Source: Rotaria sp. Silwood1 (taxonomy: Eukaryota > Rotifera > Eurotatoria > Philodinida > Philodinidae). From it: 64,000 nt of DNA. Within the stretch, counting starts at the first letter, position 1. Every line of letters begins with the position of its first letter. The notes below the pieces were generated by a model, which was not told the origin of the DNA, did no database searches, and saw only the letters and a program-made list of their open reading frames with translations. The translations under genes were made by a program, and so were the position numbers. Below are positions 39,456-51,011 of this stretch, in pieces. The DNA is taken from NCBI GenBank assembly GCA_905250075.1, contig CAJNOP010000930.1:1-64000 (forward strand), in the 5' to 3' direction.

Positions 39456-41156
39456 TGTTTTTGTTTTTTTTGATATTATAATCTAAAATGTTGACAATAA
39501 ATTTATTCAAATAAAGAAAGAAATATGAATATTAAGTATGATTTAATGATTTGAGATGTAACCAAAAGAATAAGTTTGACGTTCTCTAATCTACATTATG
39601 ATTTTATTAGAAGGAGTAGTCTTTTTTTTTTTTTTTGTTCTTTCGATTTATGAAATAAGAACGTGAACAGATGAAGAAAAAAGAAATAGTTTTTATGACG
39701 CCACATTACATACTCACGTAGAATAATAAAATTTTTTATTTGTTTTTTTCTTTTCTCGCCTCTGTGATTATCGAATCGTAACCAATTTAATGACAACTGT
39801 CGGCTGTTACATACTCTTAGAGTATTCTGTCAATGCCGTGATTGACATCAATGAAGAAAAAAGAAAGAACAAAACGCATCTAAATATGACACTTGTTTAT
39901 TTTAAGAAGACATATAACCATGGTATATACGTAACGAAACCTATGCATTGTTCTTATATATAAAATCCTTTACCATTATTATCATCTGCACATTGAGTAT
40001 ATTCAAAAAATCGATCATGCTTATCTTACTGAAACGACTTACTTGTATTATTAATGTCAAATAAATGAGGACAACAACGCTCGAATTAACCGACTGTTTG
40101 ATAAGTAAAATTAACTATAGAATAGACACAAAAGATGTGACTATTCTTGAGTAAATGAATGAGAGAACAAAAGCTAAACACATTGAGAAAACCTCAATAC
40201 AACTATAGAGTGCATCGATCGTCTGTTCTAATAAAATGAATGCAAAAATCACATTCAAGTGACTGATAACGAACGCAAAAAAAAAAACTAATTATAAAAG
40301 AAGAAGAAAAAAATGGAAATAACATACACAAACATATGTGAACCTAGGAACGTCTCGACCTCATCAAGATTGTCAGGAGGTCGAACGGTTTTTTTTTTGA
40401 GAATAGATGAGTACAACAAAAAAAAGAAATTCTCAAGATTGAAAGAATAATCCCCTGCACACACACATAATAGTTTTCTAAAGCGTCATCTATGTTTATA
40501 GCTATCATTTTTGTGTTAGTTCTACATCTGAGTTCAATCTGATGCTTTTTTATCATAACGCGGTACACTGAAAGGTCATATGTTTTTGTTCTTTCCGTGC
40601 ATTTCTTTTTTTTTTGCGTTTACTCAAGATTGAAGTATTTTTATTGGCTATAGAAATGCACGTTCGCATGATTCGTTTTTCTATATTAGGATACATTGGA
40701 AAGATGATTTTATAACTTGATTATGTAAAAAAAAAAAACAGAAAAAACAAATATTATCTATGGTATTTTGTATATAATATATTGGTATGTGAATAATAAG
40801 TTTATCATTGAAGACATATGTCTGTTTAAGTTATTTTAATAATAAAAATAAAATATTTTACATATGACCTCAAAGAACATGTATTGTATAATCAGTAGAA
40901 CTAAATCTGTTATGTTATATGACGACTCGGTTTTTTGTTTCTTTTCTCTTTTTGAAACAAGAAAAAGAAGAAAAAAAATATTTTTTTTGTTGATTATTAT
41001 CTTTTTTATTTTTATGAAAGAATTTTACAAAGAAGCAAAACCTTAGAAAATCTCATCCTAGATAATATCTCGTTATAATGGTCGTTCTTTATTTTTTTAC
41101 ATGAATTAAATATGAACTTTTTTTTTTTTTTGTTAAAAAGAAAAAAAAAAATTTTT
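39456..41156. other. intergenic region, no gene
   Basis: About 1.7 kb of AT-rich sequence with poly-T/poly-A runs. The small open frames in it (39596-39796, 40344-40568, 40864-41046) are homopolymer-rich and have no splice or family support. Confidence 0.55.
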
Positions 41157-41621
41157 TTATTCAACTTCATCAAATATTTGTTCATCATGTGTCGTAGGAC
41201 GTATTCGCCGACGTAATCGTTGTCCTCGTCGTCGTGCTATAATGAATGAATCTTGTTGTTGTATATATGATGATGTTGATATTGATGGTGGTGGTGGTGG
41301 TGGTGATGATCTTGTTGGTGATAAAAGTTGATGTGGATATTGTTTTTTTGTTCCATTTCCATCAAGAATTTGTGTAAGACAACTTATATAATGAATAGCA
41401 AGACGAAGTGTAGCAATTTTTGATAAACGTTGATGATCATGTAAATTAGCTTTTGGTACTACACGACGTAATTCATCAAATGCTTCATTTAATGCATGCA
41501 TTCGATTTCGTTCACGTATTGTTGGTGGTGGTATTGATGATGATGATGATGATGGTATTGAAGAATTTCTTATTGTTGTAGATGATTGTATAAAAGGCCA
41601 TGTATCAATATTTTCATCCAT
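41157..41621 (-). CDS. basic helix-loop-helix transcription factor, intronless
   Basis: A 154-aa single-exon frame. Residues about 36-87 form the b[20 protein letters not shown] (basic end and helix 1), a loop [12 protein letters not shown], then [17 protein letters not shown] (helix 2). The RER-x-RM-x-LN and LSK-x-TLR-x-A-x-x-YI signatures place it in group A (Atonal/NeuroD/Fer-like tissue-specific factors that pair with E-proteins and bind E-box DNA). The usual Arg-rich, Asn-bearing stretch before RER is replaced by Ser/Pro (SSIPPPTI), so the basic region looks short. Flanks are low complexity: Ser run, Pro run, an Arg-rich patch ([10 protein letters not shown]) and an acidic end. I cannot assign an orthologue. 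ATG is the first in frame. Confidence 0.78.
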   Translation of the reverse strand: MDENIDTWPFIQSSTTIRNSSIPSSSSSSIPPPTIRERNRMHALNEAFDELRRVVPKANLHDHQRLSKIATLRLAIHYISCLTQILDGNGTKKQYPHQLLSPTRSSPPPPPPSISTSSYIQQQDSFIIARRRGQRLRRRIRPTTHDEQIFDEVE

Positions 41622-42338
41622 ATTATTATTGTAATTTTAAAGAATTTATGATTCTAGAGAAAGAATTTCTTTTCTTCTTCTTTTTCTCGGAAGTCTATCT
41701 GATTGGATATCTAATTGATAGATAACAATAATGTCGATAAACAGATATAAAAATGTATAAAGAATCATCGATTGCTAATTGTATGTTAGATGAAGAAAAG
41801 AAAATTAAAGAAAAAAAAAAACTAATGTTTATCTTCGAATAATCAATATGAATGATCTGGTCAGTGAGGCGACATACATATACTCGATTATGATGTATTA
41901 TAGAAAAGCAAAAAAAAAAGGAATAATACTTATTTTTCTGCTTCATTCAATATGACGAATGATAATTAATGAATAGATTTGACTTAGATAACATATTGAA
42001 TTTGCTTCTTTTTTTTTTTTATAGAAATATATGATTAGAAGAGATTCTATTAATAGAAATACATTGTATTGTAAGTAAATATCATATGAGATTGACTCAT
42101 CATGATTAGTTTATTGAAAAATATTTCATTTGATTTATATTTTTGAATTTTGTTCATAAGTAATAGAGAAATAAGTTTAAAATGATATAAGTCTATGTTG
42201 TGATAGAAAAGTTTTATACAATATCAATAAAAAATCATTTGGATTTTATTATATTGGTATAGAAGTTCTGTATGTTTGGATCAGTAGAATTATATCACCA
42301 ATAAAAAAAAAAAAATACATTTTAAGGCAAATAATTAT

Positions 42339-42542
42339 ATATTATGATAGCACTCGGAATTCTCTATCATCCTGTGTATATGAGTCTTGACTTATATTTA
42401 TTTGCTGAAAAATATTTTAAGTACAGTGAAGATACTCTCACCCTCAGATTTCCACGAACTTCACTTTTTCTGTTCCTTTCTCATAAGTCAAGACTTAAAT
42501 ACACAGGATGTTAGAGAATTCTGAGCACTATCAGAATATATT
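42339..42542. mobile_element. small inverted-repeat MITE
   Basis: About 200 bp with ends TATTATGATAGCACTCGGAA and, inverted, TATTCTGATAGTGCTCAGAA. Pairing continues through AATTCTCTA-CATCCTGTGTAT and AAGTCTTGACTTAT. The centre (about 42415-42480) is unpaired. The flanking bases are AT-rich, so the target duplication (perhaps TA) cannot be fixed. Confidence 0.65.
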
Positions 42543-42867
42543 TATGTGCTAATTACGGATCTGCAAAATCGCTTTTTTAAGTCCCGGTCTTTGACAATGG
42601 CTTCATTTCTAAAATCGCGCAACTTTTTTTACGATCTGTGTACTTATCAGATTCTGATAAGACTTAAATAAAGGAATGAACGAATTAAATCTATGTATAT
42701 AGTGTTTTGTTAATTGTTTTATATGTATTCAAAAACCTGTGCAATTTGGAAAATTCGGATTCTTGCAAACAGATTCGTAATCAGTAAAGACTTTTATAGA
42801 AATAGCAAATAAAAATATCTGATTTACAGATCTTTAATCATGTGAAAATATAATGCATAAAAAACTT

Positions 42868-42960
42868 ACCGGGACCAGTATGAAAAATTTTTAGTTCCAA
42901 TCTCGGTCCTATAAAAAGTCAAATTTTAGTGCTGGGACTGGGACCACTTTGCAATTCCCT
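42868..42960. repeat. dispersed GGGACC/GGTCCC repeat, copy 1
   Basis: A GC-rich islet reading GGGACCAGTATG, then TCGGTCC, then GCTGGGACTGGGACCACTTTG and a closing CAATTCCCTA. The same arrangement recurs at about 58808-58918. Confidence 0.5.
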
Positions 42961-43843
42961 AGTGCTAAGACAATATATTCTTGTTCTTGCCATTTTTCTT
43001 TTAATGAATTATAAATATTTTTTTTTTTTTGTAGGCTAAATGTCGACTACTTTTACATCAAAATCTTTCGGATTCAATTCAATTGATAATAAATATGTTC
43101 AACAACACTTAAAACCATCTTTATCCTTCGTTTATGAACATAATCATCATAATCTTATGAATTCTAATTATTCATTGATAAAACTTAAAAAATTAATATT
43201 CCGCCGTTTCAGCTGTTATTAGACGTACAAGGACACCTTAGTGAGACTAACAAAAGTGTATAAGAATTCGTCCATATGAATGTTTATAGCTGAGTTATGA
43301 TTATTTTATTGAATTTTCAATCCAACTTAAGGTGTATACCACAGAAAACAGATTGTCAAAGTGAAATTTTGCTTATAATTAGATCGAATAACTCGTAAAA
43401 TATTTAGAAAGTTTTAGTCAAAAAGAATATTCCTTTATAGAGATATTCAATTTCCAAAAATGCATGATTTGTCGCAATTATAATAAAACTTCATGTTGGA
43501 ATTTTTTTTCGATAAATATTTAAAATATGGATTCAAAAGTTCAGAAAAAGCGATCCTAACTCATCTTCGAAAACCTATGAAGACGAACCTTTTTAGAATT
43601 TTACAAATCTCTCACCATAAATTTCTAGTAGAACTAATATAAATTCAAACCTTGGGTTATGTAGGAGCGATAATCTGCCAAAAGTAAACATTTATGACAC
43701 CATATATATATATATTTTCTTTTTGTCATCTGTTATTAATATAATTTATAATTTGTTCTTTTTTTTTTCTTTTTTTTAAAGATTATTTATTAATTCATTT
43801 CAATATTCTATCAAATACATGCATAAATACATATTTAGTTTCA

Positions 43844-44665
43844 TTATTGATTTAAAACAGAATTAAGTAATGGTATATCAATAACAAGTACACCATCTTC
43901 CATAACTTGTGATGTAACATTATATTTATCAATACCATCTGGTAAACGAATACTTTGACTAAATTGTTTTATTTGATTTTTTTTTGTATATAATGGAAAT
44001 TTTTTTTTTCCTTCAACTAATAAATTATAATCAAGTAAACGTACATTTAATTCATCTGGATCATATTCACGTGTATCAACTTTTAATATTAATTTTTTTC
44101 CATTTGGTGTAAATGTTGGATGAAAATTTGATTGTAAAAAATCTGCTATATTAAAGTTAGAAGAATTTTGAGAATATTGACGATATTTAATATTACCAAG
44201 ACTACCTGTTCGTTTTGGTACTGTTAATGGTGGTGGTCGTGTTATTTGATGATTTGTTTTATTGACATCAGCATTTGATATTGAATGATTATATTCATTT
44301 TTAGTTTGTCGTAATGATTGATTATCAATTGTTTGTAATAATGCTTCATGTGAACGTCTTATAGCATCATTATCTCTTAACATAGGTATATCAATTGTTA
44401 ATATACCTGTATGACGTATAACAGAACGTATTTTATCAATATCAGCACCTATTGGTAAATGAAATGTTTTAACTAATTCTTTACGAAAAAAATTGTCTGC
44501 TGCAAATTGATCAAGATGTAATGCATGTACAAGTAATGTATTATCACGTCGAAGTTTAACAGATATTTCACCTCGAGAAAATTCTGAAACATTTACTTCA
44601 ATACGTGTTGTTTCAGATGATGATGATGATGATGGTGGTGATGGTGATGATGATAATTTTTGCAT
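43844..44665 (-). CDS. small heat-shock protein with two alpha-crystallin domains, intronless
   Basis: A 273-aa single-exon frame. Domain 1 (about 19-96) runs from TRIEVNVSEFSRGEISVKLRRD to TGILTIDIPML. Domain 2 (about 190-267) runs from KKLILKVDTREYDPDELNVRL to DGVLVIDIPLL. Both end in the 'GvL.I.iP.l' strand that marks the Hsp20/alpha-crystallin fold, and domain 2 has the classic Y-x-P-E/D-E-L. A Ser/Pro-rich head (1-18) and a polar linker (about 97-185) flank them. Most animal sHSPs have one such domain; two in one chain is uncommon. It should act as an ATP-independent holdase for unfolding proteins in the cytosol. One heat-shock-type dimer (GAAGATTC, 44897-44904) lies about 230 bp upstream, which is weak evidence alone. 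No introns, as is usual for heat-shock genes. Confidence 0.87.
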   Translation of the reverse strand: MQKLSSSPSPPSSSSSSETTRIEVNVSEFSRGEISVKLRRDNTLLVHALHLDQFAADNFFRKELVKTFHLPIGADIDKIRSVIRHTGILTIDIPMLRDNDAIRRSHEALLQTIDNQSLRQTKNEYNHSISNADVNKTNHQITRPPPLTVPKRTGSLGNIKYRQYSQNSSNFNIADFLQSNFHPTFTPNGKKLILKVDTREYDPDELNVRLLDYNLLVEGKKKFPLYTKKNQIKQFSQSIRLPDGIDKYNVTSQVMEDGVLVIDIPLLNSVLNQ

Positions 44666-47600
44666 TTTTATTTTTTTTAAATAAAAAATTTTTTCCCTAT
44701 GAACAAAAGTATTGCAAAAAATTATATTTCATATGTAAAAATAAATGAAGAAAATTATCTTTTCTAGAAAAAAAAAAAGTTTTCCGAACAATCATCATCT
44801 ATTAAAATAGAAAAACAAAAATGTAAAGCTCAATGAGTATATAAATTCTTCTACGTCATAATATTAAAGTAGACTAAATCTTCCTGACAGTTATTAGAAG
44901 ATTCAAATGTACAAAATAGTTTTAATTCCAAATCTAAGAATAACTCACTAATCTAAATGTTCTTTTGGAATGTCCTATGATTAGAAAGATTGAAGAGGAC
45001 TGAATCGCCCTACTGAGAAATTAAAATTTACAACCGTTTGGTAGTAACGAGCATTGATGAATTAAAACGAAGAAGAAAATCATTTAGTTTTTTCAAGAAA
45101 AAATTTCCGAGGTTGGAAGTAGAATGTCACTTTAACTAATCCTGCTCAGAACGTCTCCAAATGTTCTTTTTCTCTTTTTAAAATATTTAATTTCTCTTTA
45201 GTTGTATAATGACGAAAGTTTTATATACGGTGTTCTAATCATGAGCTGTATTATAACTATGTAGTAATACACCTTGCGATTTAAAATCATGCACGACATC
45301 GAACAAACACTCGTTATTTATAAATACAAGAAGCAAAAAAAAAAAATCCGATGATTGCATGATCGATAATGAACACATAAGAAAAAAATTATTTCAAATA
45401 TTTATTTTCAGCATAGAAATAATGTTTCCCGAAAAATTTCTAATGGATATTTTGATTGATTTTATTGTTTCTATGAATAATAAAGAATAATTTCTACAGA
45501 CAAATATATTCATTCTATTATTTCATATTGTAAGAATATCTATTTTTTAAAACATATCTTTATAATAATAACAGAAAAAAAAAAGAAAATAACATTAGAT
45601 TTTCTATAGTTTCCGGCAGTTTTCGAAGGCAATTATCGGGGAAAAAAAAATAGACGGAAACCTGATAATACTATTCTTTGAGAACCTGATAGAGTACAAA
45701 ATAATATAAGTTCTCAAGCATTCAATGACACGATATCGACACAGTCGAAATAAAGTAAGACATAAGACAAAAGAAAATTATTTTTATACTAATAGATTAT
45801 ATACAATGTATACACAAATCATGAAGGATCTTTTTTTTTTCTTGGAGGCTATGATATTGAAATCTACTTATATATAATGCATAACATATGATCTAATCAG
45901 GTTTTTTTTTTTGTTTCTTTTTTTTTGATATTTGCATAACTGTCAAATAACGGACAATATAAATCCAAGGATTATTTATATTAAACATTAAAAAAAAAAA
46001 TGAGACTATGATAGTATAACTTTCAGTGTTCTATGTTATGTAAAACACGTATGAATTTGTTTTACATGCTGTAGTTTATCCTTATAGAGTAATCTTACAT
46101 ATCCAATCATATGAATTGCGTGACTCTCGAGACGAATGCTAGAAGATCATTAATATTACTCTATATATATTTTTTTTCTCCGGTAACAAATTTTACTCCA
46201 TTTACTGATTTTTCTCTCCCTGTCTTCCTCCTCCCTCTCGTTTTTCTATCATTAAGTTGGCAATCTGACTCGATTGTTATTTTTTTTTTCTCTGTATATG
46301 CTAACATGTTCGAGGCAATTAATAATATTCCGAACGACAAGAAAATGTCCTAGATAGCGCATCTTTATCATCAAGAATATAAATATGAATGAATTCAAGG
46401 TCTTGATGAAATGTTGATAGGAAAATCTTACTTAATGTTTAAGTTACCTAGTAAAGAAAAAAATAATAATGACGACCTTATTTTTTTTGGTTAGAATAAT
46501 ATGAATATGTATTGAAAGTAAATATTGATTAGTTCATGTCATAGAGCATTACAAAAAGAAATGATGAAGAAGTAAATATGAATTTAATTTTCTTTGTTCT
46601 TCACTATTGATTTTTTTTTTCAATGCGATAAAGTAAAATAGAGATATTTGAAGAGTTAGTAAATTATAATTATCTATGGATGTGTAGTTTTCTTTTCTTT
46701 TTTGTTAATATATTTTGTATTATTTAGAATTCTCATCAAAAAAGAAATCGTCGATTATCTTTGTTTGGTATGATGTCGTTTCTTTCTTCTTTTTCGCTAT
46801 TGTTTTGTTATTCTTTTATGATTATGAATAGGATGATAATTATTTTCTTTTGTTAGTACCTTTTGAAATATAAGATTTTATAAGAAGAGAATAAAAAATG
46901 ATATGAATAGAATTATTTATCAACATACCTAGATGATTAATGAAATAATTGTTTATGACACAATCACTTTATGTTAAATACTATTGATTTCGTTGTATTC
47001 TTTAAGTATTATTAATAGAAAATTAGTTGATAAGTTACTTTATGGTCGTTGTTTTCGTCAATAAATCACTAATGAGTATCGACACCTCTTAACTGTCTAA
47101 TGGGTACACAAGAGAGTAGCATATTTCATGGAGAGAAGATATAATGTACGTGTGCGAGGGTTTTTTCTCTCTCTTGCTCTTCTCTTTCTAATAGAGAGAA
47201 TAAAACAAGAAGAAAAAAAAAAAGACTAAGATCGTTGTAGCATTACTGCCGACTGTCAAAAACCCGGCTCTGATGAGCTGAAAAAAAAACGGCGAAGAAA
47301 AGAAAAGGCAAAAATAATAGCTTTACTTAGTCGAGAAGAAATTATTTATTTGGACGATCCTCGTTTCTTCATTGTCCCATAGTACGAGTAGTGATAAACA
47401 TTTTTTTTTTCAAGAAGTTCTTGTCACATACTTATTTCAAGCCTACACATATATATATATAATCATGTGTACCTTGTAATTCTATAAATGTCATTAAATA
47501 GAGACATTCATTTGGTTTCAAACCCACCATACAATACATTAATATTTGAAGAAGTGCATACATACATCTTTAATTTCTTGTTTAGTTAAATAAAAGCAAA

Positions 47601-49233
47601 CATTATGTTAAAATATGTATAATTAGAATCAATATTTATTTCTTGAATAAAAAGAAAGATAATGAAGAACAGATGTTTATTGATGGAATCTTATTGTTGA
47701 GTTGTTGACGCAAAAAGGAAAATAATTTTTGACAAGATAGAAACGATAAAAGGATTAATATTCAGCAATGTATGTCTATTTCTTCTTCTTTTTTTTAATA
47801 TAATTAAGTAATGATTATTAGAAATGTTTTCTAATAAGATTTTCTTGTTAATTTTCTTTCATTAATATTGTTTATATTGAATTAAAAATGTTAATATACT
47901 GTCATATTGTGATGAGTGGAACAAACAAAAAAAAAAAGTCTAATTTGATTTAATAAAAACAAAAAGAAAGAAAATACTTTCGTCTTTTTTTTTTTATTTT
48001 GCTTTTTCAAATAAGTAAATCTTATTTTGATGTTCTCTTTAGCAAACGAAATTATCATAAGAGAATTTCTGAATATTGTTCATTTATTTTTATCTTTAAT
48101 CAATGATAATGATTTCATTTGACATAAAAGAATTTAAATACAAATAAATGTAATTCACAAAGTTAATCATCTTTGCTTCAGTAATAATCAATCAAAAAAA
48201 AAAATAGAAAATTCAAGGAGGCGTGAAGTAATATAAAATAAAAATCAATATAAAATACTCAAACTTTAATGCATGAATAAAATATTATTTATTGATATTT
48301 CTTTAATTATTGGATATAATACAATTATATTCAAGTTATTATATAGCTTTTTTTTTTTACATCGAGATACACAATAGATAAAAATGATCGTCATGAACAA
48401 TGGACAAAATGAACTGAAAAAACGACAAATGACATAGATATTTATATAATTCTTTTTTTTTTTTGCAGTTTTGACTGTGATGCCTTGTGCCATGTATATT
48501 TATCTATCAATCATGACACCCACTGACATTCATCTACAGCATGCCAGACTAATTACAATTCAGCTATGATATGTGAAAGAATAAAATGTAAATTTTCTTG
48601 ACATTGCAGATGTGTAATGAAAATGATATATATATAATTCGTCATTCATTAAAATTAATCATAATTGTATTTTAATATCGAATAAAAAATTTTTAGTAGA
48701 TTATTTAATTTCATATTCGAAAATTTTTTTCTTCAATAACAAAAAAAAAATCAGTACAAATTTTAATTACATTCAAATCTTATAAAATCTATAAATTTTT
48801 GTTTTTTTTTTTTTGTTCCCTTTATTTTCAAGAGTAGATCAAACAAAGTATTTTGAAAGTTCTTATTATTTTTATTCGAGAAAAAACAAAAATTGACATT
48901 TTTTAATTATGTTATGCATTATAGAACTTGTCAACTTCATCATAAGAATTAATAAAACATTATTTCTAATAAGTCTATAACATAACATATTCTTTAAATT
49001 AAAATAAAAATAAATAAATATATTGAGTACATATCCTAATAGATGTTTAACAAACTTTTATTAATAAATATCTCATGAATATTTCTATTTATTATTCTAA
49101 TAAGATAATATCTAAGAAAGAAAATAAGGATTTTTTTTTTTGTATAAATAATACACACATATTTTTTTATTAAATATAGAATAAACAAAATTATTTATCT
49201 GACATGTTTTTTTTTTTTCTATAAATTTTATTA
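44666..49233. other. large intergenic region, no gene
   Basis: 4.6 kb with no coding region I can support. It is very AT-rich with many poly-A/T tracts. Short open frames at 46111-46353 and 48266-48493 are homopolymer-driven. A stretch at 47100-47300 is more balanced (pyrimidine-rich TCTCTCT run, then CCGGCTCTGATGAG) but I find no function. Confidence 0.5.
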
Positions 49234-49984
49234 TCAAAATTTATTAATAGTTTGTGTTCGTAAACGTAAATCTAACGGTTGATCATCATCAGTTATATTT
49301 GTTATTTTTTCTATTGGCTATAGAGAAAAATCAAATATATAAATATAAATATTAATAATTTTTTTGTTTTCTTACTATTTCAATAATATCTGTCGTTGTT
49401 GTTGGTGTAATAACTGTAGTCGTTATAGTAGATACTTGTGTAGCCGATGGTGTTCGTTTTTTAATTGCTTTTCCTAACAAAAGAAATTATATATTTTGTT
49501 GAGTATATAATAAACAAGATAAGAAGTTTATATTTATACCTCGTTTACGTGTAATTACAGGTGAAAAAGAAGTTCGTTTTCGTGGACATAATAACTAAAA
49601 CAAAATTTTTTGTATTAGAATAAAATATTAAAAACAAAAAAAAAGTCAAAATTTACTGATATATTTTTTGATAAATCATCTTTATGAATACCATTTTCAG
49701 CTAATTTTTTTTGTATTTGTTCATTAATTGTTTTTGATGATTGTCGTTGACGTTTTAACATTTTTTTAACTTGTACTATAAAAATAATAATTATAAAATA
49801 AAATAAAATAATAATAAATAAAAAGTATTTTTAATATACTATAATATTCATTGAGAGGTATTAAACCACAATTATGAAGAAAATTTTTAATCTAATAAAT
49901 ATATAAAACAAAATTTAAAATATATATAGAAAATTTTCTATTTACTTCTTCTGGATCACTTGCAGGAATAAATTCATTATCCAT
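49234..49984 (-). CDS. unrecognised small basic protein, six exons
   Basis: Exons 49984-49946, 49891-49840, 49775-49657, 49594-49540, 49473-49376 and 49317-49234 close in frame to 148 aa. Introns are 54-65 bp. I do not recognise a family. The chain opens with an acidic start (MDNEFIPASDPEE), then a helix-like part to about residue 70 with KKMLKRQRQ. Next come two Lys/Arg clusters (CPRKR, TRKRGKAIKKR) that could be nuclear signals, a Thr-rich stretch, and a tail with QPLDLRLR. That PLDLR resembles the CtBP-binding PxDLS motif; this is only a suggestion. Six clean GT-AG introns with matching phases make a real gene likely despite its size. It is probably nuclear, with function unknown. Confidence 0.65.
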
Positions 49985-51011
49985 TTATTGAAAACAAAAA
50001 AAAAAAAGAATCTAGAATAAATTCAATTAGATTTTTATAAAATACAAATAAAAACTTCTTTTCTTTTTTAATTATGAATGATATATTTCGATACATTCGT
50101 CCAAAAATAATGTATTTGACATATGTTTAAGTTTTTATTACATGATTAAATTTCTAACTGTTATTACTAACTAGTGAAAATTTATTTAAAAAAGAATAAT
50201 ATTCGATCGATATGCGATTCTGTATTCTTCCGAAATAGAATTCATCTAAGAAGAAAATGTCCGATTAACACGACATACATAAGTATTAGTCTCATGAGAA
50301 AGTATTCCCAACTGTCGAACATCATTTTTGTTGATAAATAACTCTCTACAAGATTAAGAAAAAGTTCAAGTATTAACTCTTGCTTATACCGAAATCTGAT
50401 GTGATAGATTATCTTATTATTCTTATAAACTTTGAGATCAATCAAATAATATTTTCGGAATTCAACAGAAAAAAAAAACAACTCAACTTCAATATCTATT
50501 CTGCTTAAACTAAAAATCACAAATTCATAGAACCTTTTCGTTGAATAAACTATTCTTTTCTTAAGAGTACAAAAAAAACAAGGTCAAAGTAATGATTTTT
50601 CTAAATAGACGACATCATACAACAATTCCAAGATCATCGACAAAAAATTATAAAACTCAAAACGATATTTGTTAATTAACAATTTGTTTTTTTTTAATCT
50701 AAAATAAATTCATAATATTGAATTTTTATTATTTAAAGAATAATTATCAATAAATTATATATTTAATTAAATAAAATAAAATAAATCACACACAAAACGG
50801 AATTAATAGCATTGAGATAAAGCTCATAAAAATAAATAAAAAAAAACAAAAAGAACAAATGTTATTATCACTATTCTATTGTTTAGCATTGTTTTCACAA
50901 AACAGATATAAGAAGAAAAATATTCACACTAATAATCGCTTCTTTTAATTTCCTTTTCAAGATCTATTATCAATGGGAAGAATATATGACTAGATATAGC
51001 ATAGATATTGA
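49985..51011. other. intergenic region, no gene
   Basis: About 1 kb between the small basic-protein gene and the RUNDC1 stop, AT-rich. The frame at 50242-50520 lacks support. Confidence 0.5.

Larger units (their letters stand above)
41622..43843. other. intergenic region with a small MITE and a GGGACC-type repeat
   Basis: About 2.2 kb upstream of the bHLH gene. It holds the inverted-repeat element at 42339-42542 and a GC-rich repeat at 42868-42960, described separately. A 60-codon frame at 43040-43222, preceded by a TTTTGTAG acceptor-like site, is not supported by family or conservation. Confidence 0.5.

Noticed and set aside
43040..43222. 60-codon frame after a TTTTGTAG acceptor-like site
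   Set aside because: Low-complexity composition, no family match and no partner exon.
47262..47300. Hammerhead-ribozyme-like core (CTGATGAG, short hairpin, GAAG)
   Set aside because: The third conserved box is GAAG rather than GAAA and no stems I or III can be formed with the flanks.
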